Assembly (NCBI GenBank): GCA_015057455.1
Contig: SVEH01000007.1
Location: 61,411-125,410, forward strand
Direction of reading: 5' to 3'
DNA length: 64,000 nucleotides
Source: Lachnospiraceae bacterium
Lineage (GTDB): Bacteria; Bacillota; Clostridia; Lachnospirales; Lachnospiraceae
Positions 39,356 to 49,798 of the stretch are shown piece after piece (positions within the stretch are counted from its first letter, which is position 1; each line of letters opens with the position of its first letter). The translations under genes were made by a program, and so were the position numbers. The notes beneath the pieces are model-generated. The model had not been told where the DNA came from, ran no database searches, and saw only the letters and a list, made by a program, of their open reading frames with translations.

Positions 39356-40654
39356 ATGGCGAATAAGACATCAGAAGAGAAAAAGACACTTAGATGTTCT
39401 TTTTGTAATAAAACTCAAGACCAAGTTAGAAAATTAATAGCGGGACCTAATGTATTTATATGTGATGAATGTATAGATATATGTGCAGAGATAATAGAAG
39501 AAGAGTTTTCTGATGATTATGATTCAGAAACAGGTATTAATTTACTTAAACCAAGAGAAATTAAAGACTTTTTAGATGATTATGTTATAGGACAAGATGA
39601 AGCAAAGAAGGTTTTAGCTGTTGCCGTTTATAATCATTATAAGAGAGTATTGGCAGAAAAAAGTTTAGATGTAGAATTACAAAAAAGTAATATACTTATG
39701 TTAGGACCAACTGGTTCAGGAAAGACATATTTAGCACAGACGTTAGCAAAGCTTCTTAATGTACCATTTGCAATAGCAGATGCTACTGCATTAACAGAAG
39801 CAGGATATGTTGGTGAAGATGTAGAAAATATACTATTAAAGATAATTCAAGCTGCTGATTATGATATTGATAGAGCAAGCTATGGTATTATTTATATAGA
39901 TGAAATAGATAAGATTACTAGAAAGAGTGAGAATACTTCTATAACAAGAGATGTTTCAGGTGAAGGTGTTCAACAAGCATTACTTAAGATATTAGAAGGA
40001 ACGGTAGCATCTGTACCACCTCAAGGTGGAAGAAAACATCCACATCAAGAGTTTATACAGATAGATACAACTAATATATTATTTATATTAGGTGGAGCAT
40101 TTGATGGACTAGAAAAGATTGTTGAATCTCGTATAGGAGAGAAAGCAATTGGATTTAATGCAGATATTAAGGAACTTAAAGATAAGAATGTTGGAGAATT
40201 ATTTAAACAAGTTCTACCAGAAGACCTTGTTAAATTTGGTATTATTCCAGAGTTTATAGGTCGTATTCCTGTTAATGTAGGATTAGATTTATTAGATGAA
40301 GATGCATTAGTTGAGATATTGTCTAAACCAAAGAATGCTATTATTAAACAATATAAGAAGTTATTTGAGCTAGATGGTGTAGAACTGGAGATAGATGATG
40401 AAGCACTTAAAGCAATTGCAGGTCTTGCAGTGAAGCGTAATACTGGTGCAAGAGGTCTTCGTTCAATTATAGAGAAGGTAACAATGGACTCAATGTTTGA
40501 AGTACCTTCCGACAATACTGTAAAAAAAGTAATTATTACAAAGGATGTTGTTGAAGGTAAGACAGAGCCAATTATAGAGCATGGAGAAGTTGAAGCACAA
40601 AAGAAACTTACAAAACGTTCTAATAAGAAACCAAGTAGTAATGAAATTGCATAA
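39356..40654 (+). CDS. clpX: ATP-dependent Clp protease, ATP-binding subunit ClpX
   Basis: AAA+ unfoldase that feeds substrates to ClpP. The N-terminal zinc-binding domain has CSFCNKTQ and [10 protein letters not shown]. Then Walker A GPTGSGKT, Walker [11 protein letters not shown], the pore/sensor region [16 protein letters not shown], and sensor 2 [10 protein letters not shown]. 432 residues. The start at 39356 has AGAGGTGAT at 39340-39348; an in-frame start 12 bases earlier is less likely. Separated from clpP by a terminator. Confidence 0.97.
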   Translation: MANKTSEEKKTLRCSFCNKTQDQVRKLIAGPNVFICDECIDICAEIIEEEFSDDYDSETGINLLKPREIKDFLDDYVIGQDEAKKVLAVAVYNHYKRVLAEKSLDVELQKSNILMLGPTGSGKTYLAQTLAKLLNVPFAIADATALTEAGYVGEDVENILLKIIQAADYDIDRASYGIIYIDEIDKITRKSENTSITRDVSGEGVQQALLKILEGTVASVPPQGGRKHPHQEFIQIDTTNILFILGGAFDGLEKIVESRIGEKAIGFNADIKELKDKNVGELFKQVLPEDLVKFGIIPEFIGRIPVNVGLDLLDEDALVEILSKPKNAIIKQYKKLFELDGVELEIDDEALKAIAGLAVKRNTGARGLRSIIEKVTMDSMFEVPSDNTVKKVIITKDVVEGKTEPIIEHGEVEAQKKLTKRSNKKPSSNEIA

Positions 40655-40967
40655 TTGATGAATTAATTATATGTAAAGTAAGTAAATAATAAAATATACT
40701 ATGATTTAATGATTGTTAGCGTAATCTTGTAGCTTAATGAGCATAAACTATAAAATAGTGCAAATTGAGTATAGTTAAGAGATATTATTTAACCTAAAAA
40801 GCGTTCATTAAATTCTAGTATATTTTATTTTTTTATATTTTAATTGTATAATATAGCAAGTGTTTTACTAAAGTTGTGCTTGAATAAATGTTAGTTTAAT
40901 AGTAAGATATTATATGTTTGAATAGGAAGTTAAATGTTTTATACAATTATATATGAGGAGGAATTTT
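40655..40967 (+). other. AT-rich gap before lon
   Basis: A TATAAT box lies at 40847-40852, but no convincing -35 or heat-shock operator (CIRCE, CtsR repeat) was found. No gene seen. Confidence 0.3.
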
Positions 40968-43283
40968 ATGAGCAAAACAATGGTAAGTATGCCAGTGGTA
41001 GCACTAAGAGGAATGACAGTGCTTCCAAAGATGCTTGTTCATTTTGATATAAAGAGAAAAGTTACTGTTAAGTCTATTGATGAGGCTATGGCAGGGGATC
41101 AAAAAGTTTTTTTAGTAACACAAAGAGATCCAGATGTGGATTTTCCTAAGCAGGATGATTTATGTGAAGTGGGAACTATTGCAAATATTAAGCAAGTAGT
41201 TAAATTACCAGGTAATGTTATAAGAGTATTAGTTGAAGGTGTAGAAAAGGGCTATATTAGAAGTGTTGAGCATTATACACCATTTATCAAAGCAGATATA
41301 GAAACTGTATTTGACGATAGTTTAAAGGAATTATCAGAAGCTGAAAAGAAAGCTATGGTTATGTCTCTAAGAGATTTAATAGAGGTATATAGTAAGGAAA
41401 ATAATAAAATAGGTAAAGATATTATAGGGCGTTTATTGCGTATAAAGAATATAAAGAATCTTATTTGGGAGGTTGCTAATAAGCTCTCTATTAGTACAGA
41501 GGATAGACAAGAGTTATTAGAGGCAGGAAACTTGCAAGAAACATATGCAGTTCTTACATTTAATTTATCTCAGGATATAGAAGTGCTTAAGTTTAAAAGA
41601 GATTTTCAAGTAAGAGTTAAAGCAAGTATAGATAATAATCAAAAAGAATATATTTTGCGTGAGCAAATGAAAATAATAAGAGAAGAATTAGGAGAGAATA
41701 ACGAAAGTGATGCTGATAAGTATTATGATATGATAGATGATTTAGAGATATCAGAAAAACTTAGAAGAAGCTTTGTTAAAGAAGTTAAGAAGTTTGAAAA
41801 TCTTTCACCTAATTCAGCAGAAAGTCCAGTTATAAGAGGATATTTAGAAACTTTACTTTCTATGCCTTGGGGCAAGAAAACTAGGGATAATAATAATATA
41901 AAAAATGCTATGAATGTACTTAATAAAGAACATTATGGATTGAAAGATGTTAAGGAAAGAGTTGTAGAATTCTTAGCTGTTAGACAACTTACAGAATCAG
42001 TTGATACACCTATTATTTGTTTAGTTGGACCACCAGGAACAGGTAAGACATCTATTGCACATTCAATTGCAGATGCACTTAAGAAAAAGTATGTAAGAAT
42101 ATGTTTAGGTGGCGTAAAAGACGAATCAGAGATTAGAGGTCATAGAAAGACTTATGTAGGCGCTATGCCAGGAAAAATTGCTAAAGGCTTAAAAACAGCA
42201 GGTGTTAAGAATCCACTTATGCTTTTAGATGAGATAGATAAGGTTGGAAGTGATTATAAAGGAGATGTATCATCTGCATTACTAGAAGTTCTTGACCCAG
42301 AGCAAAACGATAAATTTGTAGATAATTATATAGAGTATCCAATAGATTTATCAGAGGTATTATTTATAGCAACTGCTAATGACCCATCTAGAATTCCAAG
42401 ACCATTGCTAGATAGAATGGAAATTATAGAGGTTGGAAGTTATACATTAAATGAAAAGAGACATATAGCAAAAGAACATTTACTAAAGAAACAAATAGAG
42501 AAAAATGGTTTGCAAAAAGGCCAGTTAAATATTGCACCAAAAGCGCTTGATACAATTATTACAGGATATACAAGAGAAGCTGGTGTAAGAAATCTTGAAA
42601 GAAAAATTGCAGCTATATGTAGAAAAGTTGCTAGAGAGATAGTAGAGAACAACGTTGAAAAGGTTAGAATTAATAATAAGAATCTTGAAGATTATTTAGG
42701 TAAGATAAAATACACTTTAGATAGTAAGAATGAGCAAGATGATGTTGGTATTGTTAGAGGACTTGCATGGACAAGTGTAGGTGGAGATACATTACAGATA
42801 GAAGTTAATGTTATGCCAGGTAAAGGTAAAATAAAATTAACAGGAACTATGGGAGATGTAATGAAAGAATCTGCTCAAATAGGTATATCATATGTAAGAT
42901 CAATTAGTACACAATATGATATAGCTCATGATTTCTTTGAGGAAAATGATATTCATATTCATATACCTGAAGGAGCAGTTCCAAAGGATGGCCCATCTGC
43001 CGGCATTACAATGGCTACAGCTGTATTATCAGCAATTACTGGCAATAAGATACATGCTAATTTGGCTATGACAGGAGAAATCACTTTAAGAGGTAAGGTG
43101 TTACCAATTGGCGGACTTAAGGAGAAACTTATTGCTGCTAAAAGTGCTATGATTACCAATATACTAGTTCCTGAAAAGAATAAAAAAGATGTATTAGAAT
43201 TATCAGAAGAAATAACAGAAGGACTTAATATTCATTTTGTAACGGATATGAAGCAAGTAATAGAAGAATCATTTGTTGGGTAA
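40968..43283 (+). CDS. lon: Lon protease (endopeptidase La)
   Basis: ATP-dependent protease with all functions on one chain. Order: N-terminal LAN substrate domain (VALRGMTVLPKMLVHFD), a coiled-coil middle, the AAA+ module with GPPGTGKTS and MLLDEIDKVG, and the C-terminal S16 protease with Ser677 (KDGPSAGITMATA) and Lys720 (IGGLKEKLIAAK), the catalytic dyad. 771 residues. The ATG at 40968 follows GAGGAGG at 40955-40961. engB starts 24 bases later, so the two are co-transcribed, a very common arrangement. Confidence 0.97.
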   Translation: MSKTMVSMPVVALRGMTVLPKMLVHFDIKRKVTVKSIDEAMAGDQKVFLVTQRDPDVDFPKQDDLCEVGTIANIKQVVKLPGNVIRVLVEGVEKGYIRSVEHYTPFIKADIETVFDDSLKELSEAEKKAMVMSLRDLIEVYSKENNKIGKDIIGRLLRIKNIKNLIWEVANKLSISTEDRQELLEAGNLQETYAVLTFNLSQDIEVLKFKRDFQVRVKASIDNNQKEYILREQMKIIREELGENNESDADKYYDMIDDLEISEKLRRSFVKEVKKFENLSPNSAESPVIRGYLETLLSMPWGKKTRDNNNIKNAMNVLNKEHYGLKDVKERVVEFLAVRQLTESVDTPIICLVGPPGTGKTSIAHSIADALKKKYVRICLGGVKDESEIRGHRKTYVGAMPGKIAKGLKTAGVKNPLMLLDEIDKVGSDYKGDVSSALLEVLDPEQNDKFVDNYIEYPIDLSEVLFIATANDPSRIPRPLLDRMEIIEVGSYTLNEKRHIAKEHLLKKQIEKNGLQKGQLNIAPKALDTIITGYTREAGVRNLERKIAAICRKVAREIVENNVEKVRINNKNLEDYLGKIKYTLDSKNEQDDVGIVRGLAWTSVGGDTLQIEVNVMPGKGKIKLTGTMGDVMKESAQIGISYVRSISTQYDIAHDFFEENDIHIHIPEGAVPKDGPSAGITMATAVLSAITGNKIHANLAMTGEITLRGKVLPIGGLKEKLIAAKSAMITNILVPEKNKKDVLELSEEITEGLNIHFVTDMKQVIEESFVG

Positions 43284-43307
43284 TTGGATATAATAAGGAG
43301 GATTAAT

Positions 43308-43949
43308 ATGCATGTAAGTAATGTAACATTAGAAACTGTATGTGGAATAACATCAACACTTCCAGAGAATGATAAGTTGGAGATTGCATTTGCAGGTAAG
43401 TCTAATGTTGGGAAATCATCATTAATAAATGCATTAATGAACAGGAAATCTGTCGCAAGAACATCATCACAACCAGGTAAAACACAGACAATTAATTTCT
43501 ATAATATAGATGAAAAGTTATATTTTGTCGATTTACCAGGGTATGGTTATGCAAAGGTTTCATTAGAGATAAGAGCAAAATGGGGAAAACTAATAGAAAA
43601 ATATTTAATTAATTCAAAGAAATTAAGAATTATATTTTTATTAGTTGATATAAGACATGAACCAAGTCAAAATGATGTTGATATGTATAATTGGATTTTG
43701 GAATATGGATTTAATCCAATTATTATAGCAACAAAGTTAGATAAGATAAAAAGAAGTCAAATACAAAAAAATGTTAGTATAATACGAAAAAAATTAAAAG
43801 CAATAGAGAATACACCAATAATTCCATTTTCATCTTTAACTAAACAAGGAAGAGATGATATATGGGAGTTTATTGAAGATTATATGGAGTATGAGGCATC
43901 AATTGAAGAAGCAGAGGTAACAGATGATGAAGAAAAAAATGCATATTAA
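43308..43949 (+). CDS. engB: Ribosome biogenesis GTPase YsxC/EngB
   Basis: Small essential GTPase acting in assembly of the large ribosomal subunit. The G motifs are G1 GKSNVGKSSL, G3 DLPGYGYAKVS, G4 TKLDK and G5 FSSLTK. 213 residues, normal. The start at 43308 has AAGGAGGAT at 43295-43303. It sits directly after lon, the standard neighbour. Confidence 0.96.
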   Translation: MHVSNVTLETVCGITSTLPENDKLEIAFAGKSNVGKSSLINALMNRKSVARTSSQPGKTQTINFYNIDEKLYFVDLPGYGYAKVSLEIRAKWGKLIEKYLINSKKLRIIFLLVDIRHEPSQNDVDMYNWILEYGFNPIIIATKLDKIKRSQIQKNVSIIRKKLKAIENTPIIPFSSLTKQGRDDIWEFIEDYMEYEASIEEAEVTDDEEKNAY

Positions 43950-44073
43950 AATAATTTCAGAAAGTAGATTATAATAATAAAACTATTAGAAAAGATTAGG
44001 AGAATAGATATACAAAAGCAAAATTAATAGTTAGAGATAAATATAATAAACAGTTATATGTTAGGGGAAATGA

Positions 44074-45474
44074 GTGATAAATATGTGGAATAATTTTAAA
44101 GAAAAATATATAGGTAGTAGAGACTTTTATAGACACATAATATTTCTTGCATTGCCAATGATTGGACAAAATGCGGTTACCAGCTTTGTAAGTTTACTTG
44201 ATAATTTTATGGTAGGACGGTTAGGAACAGACCAAATGACTGGTGTAGCAATAGTTAATCAGCTCATGTTTGTATTTCAAATATGTGTATTTGGAGCAGT
44301 ATCAGGGGCTGGAATATTTGGTACACAATATTATGGCAAAGGTGATTATAAGGGACAAAAGCATGCATTTAGATTTAAAGTGTATGCAAGTATGATTATA
44401 GCTGCATTAGGTATATTAGTCTTTGGGTTTTGTAGTTCACCATTAATAAAACTTTATTTAACAGATGCAGATAAAACAGGTAATATATACAAAGCGTTAG
44501 AGTTTGGTAATGATTATGCAGCAGTAATTATAATTGGATTAATACCATTTGCACTTTGTCAGGCATATGTAAGCTCTATAAGAGAAACAGGACATACGTT
44601 GATTCCTATGATAGCAAGTTCAGTCGCAGTTTTTGTGAACTTGGTATTAGATATTATACTTATATTTGGATATTTGGGATTACCAAAGTTAGGAGTAGTA
44701 GGAGCTGCTATAGCAACGGTAATAGCTAGATATATAGAATGTATAATAGTTGTAGTTTGGACACATAGACATAAAAAGATAAATCAATATATTATAGGAG
44801 CATATAAAAGCCTTAAAATAAACACAAAATTGCTTAAAGATATATTTATTATGGGAACTCCACTTATGCTTAATGAAGTACTATGGTCAATAGGAATGAC
44901 AACAGTAGTGCAACAATATTCAGTAAGAGGACAAGGTGTAGTGGCGGCCTTAAGTATATCAACAACCATATCAAACATTTTCAATATAGTATATATACAA
45001 TTAGGATCTTGCTTAGCAATAGTAGTAGGACAACAACTTGGAGCAGGTAAGATAAAAAAGGCAAAAGATACAGTTAATAAAATGCTATTTTTTAGCGTAA
45101 TGTGTTGTGTAATAATAGGAATAATAATGATTTTAACAGGAGGATTATTCCCTAGAATATATAATACAGAGTCATATGTAAAACAACTTGCATCAGAATT
45201 TATAGCAATATCAGCGTTAGTAATGCCATTTTGTGCATATGCACATTGTACCTATTTCGCCTTACGATCAGGAGGAAAGACAATTATAACATTTATATTT
45301 GATAGTTTATTTACATGGGTTATAATGATACCATGTGCATTTATACTAGCAAGATATACCAATATAGCAATAGAAGCTGTATTCTTTATAGTCCAATTTA
45401 CAGAAATAATAAAAGTAATAATAGGATACTTTATGATCCGAAGTGAAGTGTGGATTCAAAATATAGTAGAGTAG
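44074..45474 (+). CDS. MATE family efflux transporter
   Basis: Twelve-helix multidrug and toxin exporter, driven by sodium or proton flux. The N-terminus HIIFLALPMIGQNAVTSFVS with LLDNFMVGRLGTDQMTGVAI is typical of the family, as is the repeat in the second half (LMLNEVLWSIGMTT). 466 residues. The GTG start at 44074 has AGGGGAA at 44063-44069; an ATG at 44083 is the alternative. The substrate is unknown. Confidence 0.9.
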   Translation: MINMWNNFKEKYIGSRDFYRHIIFLALPMIGQNAVTSFVSLLDNFMVGRLGTDQMTGVAIVNQLMFVFQICVFGAVSGAGIFGTQYYGKGDYKGQKHAFRFKVYASMIIAALGILVFGFCSSPLIKLYLTDADKTGNIYKALEFGNDYAAVIIIGLIPFALCQAYVSSIRETGHTLIPMIASSVAVFVNLVLDIILIFGYLGLPKLGVVGAAIATVIARYIECIIVVVWTHRHKKINQYIIGAYKSLKINTKLLKDIFIMGTPLMLNEVLWSIGMTTVVQQYSVRGQGVVAALSISTTISNIFNIVYIQLGSCLAIVVGQQLGAGKIKKAKDTVNKMLFFSVMCCVIIGIIMILTGGLFPRIYNTESYVKQLASEFIAISALVMPFCAYAHCTYFALRSGGKTIITFIFDSLFTWVIMIPCAFILARYTNIAIEAVFFIVQFTEIIKVIIGYFMIRSEVWIQNIVE

Positions 45475-45477
45475 ATT

Positions 45478-45553
45478 TTGAATCAGCTTGGGATACAATT
45501 AAAAATGATTTGCCTGAGTTGGGGAAGGAAATGAGAAGAATATTGGAAAAATA
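45478..45553 (+). pseudogene. Short coding remnant after the MATE gene
   Basis: Bases 45478-45553 read as FESAWDTIKNDLPELGKEMR-like sequence ending RILEK and a stop, in a frame with no start. It looks like the last 25 residues of a lost or displaced gene. The parent protein is not recognised; chance open frame is the alternative. Confidence 0.3.
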
Positions 45554-45581
45554 AAAGAACAAAAACAAGCTACAAAGTAAA

Positions 45582-45620
45582 AAACCTCTCAATTTGAGTG
45601 AAACCCAAATTGAGAGGTTT
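45582..45620. terminator. Bidirectional terminator
   Basis: A 15-bp perfect stem, 45582-45596 with 45606-45620, has AAA on its outer left and TTT on its outer right side and a 9-base loop. It serves the MATE gene (+) and the DUF4364 gene (-). Confidence 0.88.
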
Positions 45621-45624
45621 AATT

Positions 45625-46209
45625 CTATAACAAAGTTTTAAAAACATAAGAATAAATGTCTTGGCTGCGAGTTTGCCAATTTGTGCACATCTTTTCTGCT
45701 AATTCCTCTGTTGGTACTGATAAGTTGAGGTCAATAACAGTACTAGTGTCTTCGTTAATACTTAGAGTAACGACAAATTCCTCGCCACCTGATTTATAGT
45801 AGTTTGCTATAATAGAATTCTTGTTTCTAATAGCAAATTCGTGCTCAGAAAGATAATTGCTAATATCTTCTTTAATAGCTTCAGAGATTTTATTCTCAAA
45901 AAAGCTAACAGTTTCACGACCATCTTTAGTGATTTTATATCTTGAAGAATTCTGAAGTGTCTCAGAAGTAATAAACTCAGCATCTATTAATTCAGATAAC
46001 ACCTGTTGAAAAATAAAATAATTAGTGTATTCATTACCTAATATAAAATCTGACAGTTGTGAGTTTGTCATTGGAAAATCAACTTTATTCAACATATATA
46101 AAATTATAAGTTTATATAGCATATAAGAATCTGTTTGCATATCGTCATATCCTATCTGTAATATATTTTTGGAAGCATAAGCTTCTAATTCACTTTTTTT
46201 CCTTGCCAT
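45625..46209 (-). CDS. DUF4364 family protein
   Basis: 194-residue protein with a winged-helix-like N-terminal half: YKLIILYMLNKVDFPMTNSQ, then a second helix set FQQVLSELIDAEFI and the wing RYKITKDGRETVSFFE. This is the DUF4364 pattern found in clostridia; members are thought to be transcription regulators, without a known ligand. The C-terminal half is a mixed alpha/beta domain (EEFVVTLSINEDTSTVIDLN). Its start overlaps the end of the upstream radical SAM gene by 25 bases on the same strand, so the two are coupled. Confidence 0.8.
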   Translation of the reverse strand: MARKKSELEAYASKNILQIGYDDMQTDSYMLYKLIILYMLNKVDFPMTNSQLSDFILGNEYTNYFIFQQVLSELIDAEFITSETLQNSSRYKITKDGRETVSFFENKISEAIKEDISNYLSEHEFAIRNKNSIIANYYKSGGEEFVVTLSINEDTSTVIDLNLSVPTEELAEKMCTNWQTRSQDIYSYVFKTLL

Positions 46210-47183
46210 GAATCATTTAATTTCATTTTATGGTTAATTTGATTCATAACACTTAGTTTATCTTTACTCCATAGTGGAGCAAGTAATGTTCCCTTTGGTC
46301 CATCTCCAGTTAATCGATGGATAACAATTTCTTGTGGTAGATGTTCAATACATTCAACAACAAGATCAGTGTATTCATCCATACTTAGTATATGCATAGA
46401 TGGCATATAGTTAACTAAAGCAGTATTCTTAAGAACATGTAATAGTTGAAGTTTAACACCTTGAATATTTTGTTTAGCAATATAATCTATAGTTTGTATC
46501 ATATCTTCACGAGCTTCACCAGGAAGACCTAATATAACATGAACAATTACATCTATACCTAAAGCATTAAGTTTAGATACGGCTTCATCGTAAACATTAA
46601 GTTTATAACCACGTTTAATAGTTTTAGCAGTAGCTTCGTGGATAGTTTGAAGACCAAGTTCAATCCAAACAGGTTTTATTTTATTAATTTCAGCTAGTAA
46701 TTCAAGAACTTCATCATCTAAACAGTCTGGTCTAGTTGCAATTGAAATAATTTCAACATCAGGACACTCTATAGCTTCATAATATACCTTTCGTAAGTAT
46801 GAAATAGGTGCATATGTATTAGTATATGCCTGAAAGTAGGCAATATAACGGGCACTGTTTAGTGTTTGAGAACTTATATCTGCATCATCTGAAACATTAT
46901 ATGAATCGTCACCTATTTTTAGAGCACGTTTAACTTTGGTATCTATTAAAGCTTTTGCTTCATTAATTTGTTCTGGAATAGATAGATAGCGTGATGACGA
47001 AAAGTCACCTGAGCCACCTTGACTACAGAAAATACAACCACTAGTACCTATTCTTCCATCTCTATTAGGACAAGTCATACCTGCATCCAGTGCAAGTTTA
47101 AACAACTTTGTACCATAGGTGTCTTTTAAATAATAATCTAAAGAATGATATCTTTTATCATTCCACATTCTCTTATCGTACAT
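46185..47183 (-). CDS. Radical SAM protein, TIGR01212/YhcC family
   Basis: Radical S-adenosylmethionine enzyme. The iron-sulfur motif is spaced as in this family: CPNRDGRIGTSGCIFC (Cys-x-Cys pattern with an 11-residue gap) followed by SQGGSGDF. The start WNDKRYHSLDYYLKDTYG is also diagnostic. LGLPGEAREDMIQTIDYIAK belongs to the SAM-binding part. The reaction is not settled; relatives are suspected of RNA or protein modification. 332 residues. Its end overlaps the DUF4364 gene. Confidence 0.88.
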   Translation of the reverse strand: MYDKRMWNDKRYHSLDYYLKDTYGTKLFKLALDAGMTCPNRDGRIGTSGCIFCSQGGSGDFSSSRYLSIPEQINEAKALIDTKVKRALKIGDDSYNVSDDADISSQTLNSARYIAYFQAYTNTYAPISYLRKVYYEAIECPDVEIISIATRPDCLDDEVLELLAEINKIKPVWIELGLQTIHEATAKTIKRGYKLNVYDEAVSKLNALGIDVIVHVILGLPGEAREDMIQTIDYIAKQNIQGVKLQLLHVLKNTALVNYMPSMHILSMDEYTDLVVECIEHLPQEIVIHRLTGDGPKGTLLAPLWSKDKLSVMNQINHKMKLNDSWQGKKVN

Positions 47184-47473
47184 TATTTATATTCCTTCCT
47201 CATAGTGTTGACATTGTATATAATACCATTTTAAATATATAAAATCAATAATGATTAATTGAGAAAATGCATAGATTAGTTGAGAAAATTTACAGATATA
47301 TAGATATTTGAATAGAAAAATATGGTCAACTAGCAAAATTCACAAATACATAAAGCTAATTATGTAATTTTTTATAATAAAAAATTTACAATAATATCCG
47401 ATAATTACTATGATATGTAATTATTAATAAAGATATAGTATTTTTTTGAATATAATGTAGATGGTGGTAGAAT

Positions 47474-48817
47474 ATGGAGAAAATGTTACAACAATGTATT
47501 ACAATAGCAAAAAAAATGGAAGGAAGAATAAAATTAGATAATGATAATACAATAGAAAAACAATTGTTAGATGATATGCTAGAGTTTTCTATATGGATAT
47601 CAATGATAGATGGAAAACTAGATCTTCCAGAATTGCAAACAATTGCTAAGTTGTTAGGTGGACATTTAGATGAAAACTTTAATACTATGGTTGAAAAATA
47701 TAAAAATAATGTTAGCATGGAATATTGCTCAAAAGTACCATATATATTTGATATCTTTATAAAGATAGATAAATACTGTAAAAATGAAGATTGGTATACT
47801 AATACAAGGTTTTTGCATAAAACATTTAAACAGGTAGGAAGTGTTCTTATAGCATGTAATGGGTCTAGACTTTCGTCAGAAGTTAATGCATTGCAGATGT
47901 TCTTAGATAAAATAATGGCAAAAATATGTAAAATGGAACAAGATATAGGTCTTAATTTTGAGCAAGAAGCAAAGGAAAGACAAGAGAAAAAGAAGGAAAA
48001 AGAAGAATTAATTGATAAAACTAATAGAGTAATAGAAGAAATAAATTCATTGATAGGCTTAGATAATGTAAAGAAGGAATTAACTAATTTAGCTAATTTA
48101 TTATTAGTATACAAATACAGAGAGGAGCAAGGACTTAAAAATCCACCTCTTGCAATGCATTTTGTATTTACTGGTAATCCAGGAACAGGTAAAACAACTA
48201 TGGCTAGAAAATTGGCAGATATTTATAGGGAACTAGGTGTTTTAGAAAAGGGACATTTAGTAGAATCAGACAGAGCTGCTTTAGTTGCTGGCTACGTGGG
48301 TCAAACAGCAGCAAAAGTAACAGAACTAGTTGATAAGGCTATGGGTGGTGTTCTTTTTATTGATGAAGCATATACATTGACTGGTAATTCAGAAAATGAT
48401 TTTGGTCAAGAGGCAGTAGATACTCTATTAAAATTAATGGAGGATAGAAGAGATAAATTTATAACAATTGTTGCAGGATATCCAATAGAAATGGAAGAGT
48501 TTTTAAACTCTAATCCAGGATTACGTTCGAGATTTAATAAGAAAATTCATTTTGAAGATTATGAATCTATGGACATGCTTAAAATATTTGAGATGCAACT
48601 AGAAGAATATGACTATAATATTGAAGAAAATGCAAAAAATTATGTTGTGGCAGCGTTTGATTCAATGAAGAAGAAAGATAATTTTGCAAATGCAAGGGAA
48701 GTAAGAAATTATTTTGAAAAGGTTGTAAGTAATCACGCTAATAGGGTAATGAAAGGTGAAGTAGATATGAGTAGCAATGGTTTGCAGCTTATTACAGTAA
48801 AAGATCTAGAGATGTAG
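47474..48817 (+). CDS. CbxX/SpoVK-type AAA+ ATPase with TerB-like N-terminus
   Basis: The C-terminal two thirds is a CbxX/CfqX/SpoVK-type AAA+ module: INSLIGLDNVKKELTNL lead-in, Walker A FTGNPGTGKTTMAR, VGQTAAKVTELVDKAMGG, Walker B VLFIDEAYTL, and arginine finger region NPGLRSRFNKKI. The first 150 residues are helical with ISMIDGKLDLPELQTIAKLL, resembling a TerB-like domain (acidic loop 'DG-x-l-x-x-E'). A lysine/glutamate coiled coil (about 155-185) joins them. Such ATPases remodel protein partners or serve in sporulation and type VII-like systems; the partner here is unknown. The next gene, a degenerate lipid kinase, may be co-transcribed (44-base gap). Confidence 0.82.
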   Translation: MEKMLQQCITIAKKMEGRIKLDNDNTIEKQLLDDMLEFSIWISMIDGKLDLPELQTIAKLLGGHLDENFNTMVEKYKNNVSMEYCSKVPYIFDIFIKIDKYCKNEDWYTNTRFLHKTFKQVGSVLIACNGSRLSSEVNALQMFLDKIMAKICKMEQDIGLNFEQEAKERQEKKKEKEELIDKTNRVIEEINSLIGLDNVKKELTNLANLLLVYKYREEQGLKNPPLAMHFVFTGNPGTGKTTMARKLADIYRELGVLEKGHLVESDRAALVAGYVGQTAAKVTELVDKAMGGVLFIDEAYTLTGNSENDFGQEAVDTLLKLMEDRRDKFITIVAGYPIEMEEFLNSNPGLRSRFNKKIHFEDYESMDMLKIFEMQLEEYDYNIEENAKNYVVAAFDSMKKKDNFANAREVRNYFEKVVSNHANRVMKGEVDMSSNGLQLITVKDLEM

Positions 48818-48861
48818 CTAAGCTGGTTTTACTAGTTATCTAGTAGAAGGGAGCGGTAACT

Positions 48862-49776
48862 ATGGGTAAAAAATTAAAGCATATTTTTATTATGGAAGCA
48901 TCTAATTATAACATACGAAATGCTGAAGAGTTAAATAATGAACTAAAGAAGAAAAAGAATTTTGAGTATATGTTATATATGAGAAGCTTTATCGGTAAAG
49001 AGACTGATATAGTAAAAAAATGTTGCGCATTATTTAAAAGAGAAAAACTTAGATTTTATGCGTGTGGTAATTTTGAAATGGTAGAGGGAATTATACGAGG
49101 ACTAGATTCATTTGACAATAGAGAAGTTGCCTTTTGCCCATTAGGAAATAAAAAAGGATTAATAGAGAATTTTGAAGAAAATTATGTAAATTTTAATATT
49201 GATTCATTGATAAATGGTGAAGTGAAATGTATAGATTATGTTGATGCAGGTGATATATGCATGACTAATTATGCAAGTGTAGGAGGATTAAGTAAATTAA
49301 TAACTGAATTAAAGGTGTATAAGAACATAATAGTTAATAGTAAAAAAGATTATTTTAGTAAAATGAAGCAATATTTGAAAATTGCAAGAACTATTATATT
49401 TACAAAGAATGATAAATTAGAAATAGAGATAGATGATGAGAAATTAGAGGACAATTATACAATGGCTCATATTGCCAATGGTTCTTTACTAGATAATGAT
49501 ACTGACCAGATTCTTGAAGATGGTAAGTTAGAGTATATATTAGTAAAAAAATGTTCTTTATTAAAAAGATTAGAGTTAGTAAAAAGAATTCTTACAGGTA
49601 AATTAGCACCTATAGATAATTTAGTTTATATGGGGAATTGTAAAAAATTTGCTATAAACGATACAAAAGGAAAAAATGTTCTTATGTCATATGATGGTAG
49701 AGTAGAGAAAAGAAGTCATCTAAGAGGCAATATAAAGAATAAAAAGGTAAAGTTAGTTATACCACAAGTTAAATAA
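48862..49776 (+). CDS. Diacylglycerol/lipid-kinase-like protein with degenerate active site
   Basis: 304 residues with the overall layout of the DAGK-catalytic family: an N-terminal Rossmann-like part, then FYACGNFEMVEGIIRGLDSF where active kinases read GGDGT-x-NE-x2-NG, then CPLGNKKGLIENF where they read PlGTgND. The C-terminal beta domain ends NLVYMGNCKKFAI and GRVEKRSHLRGNI. Loss of GGDGT and of the GTxND aspartate suggests it no longer phosphorylates lipid and may bind it or act as a regulator. GAAGGGAGCGG precedes the ATG. It follows a TerB-AAA+ gene and ends at a double hairpin. Confidence 0.6.
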   Translation: MGKKLKHIFIMEASNYNIRNAEELNNELKKKKNFEYMLYMRSFIGKETDIVKKCCALFKREKLRFYACGNFEMVEGIIRGLDSFDNREVAFCPLGNKKGLIENFEENYVNFNIDSLINGEVKCIDYVDAGDICMTNYASVGGLSKLITELKVYKNIIVNSKKDYFSKMKQYLKIARTIIFTKNDKLEIEIDDEKLEDNYTMAHIANGSLLDNDTDQILEDGKLEYILVKKCSLLKRLELVKRILTGKLAPIDNLVYMGNCKKFAINDTKGKNVLMSYDGRVEKRSHLRGNIKNKKVKLVIPQVK

Positions 49777-49798
49777 ACTATAATTTGTAGAGCTCTAG

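Noticed and set aside
36805..40967. Heat-shock operators (CIRCE or CtsR boxes) before tig, clpP, clpX or lon
   Set aside because: Looked for TTAGCACTC-N9-GAGTGCTAA and for CtsR heptad repeats by eye and found none.
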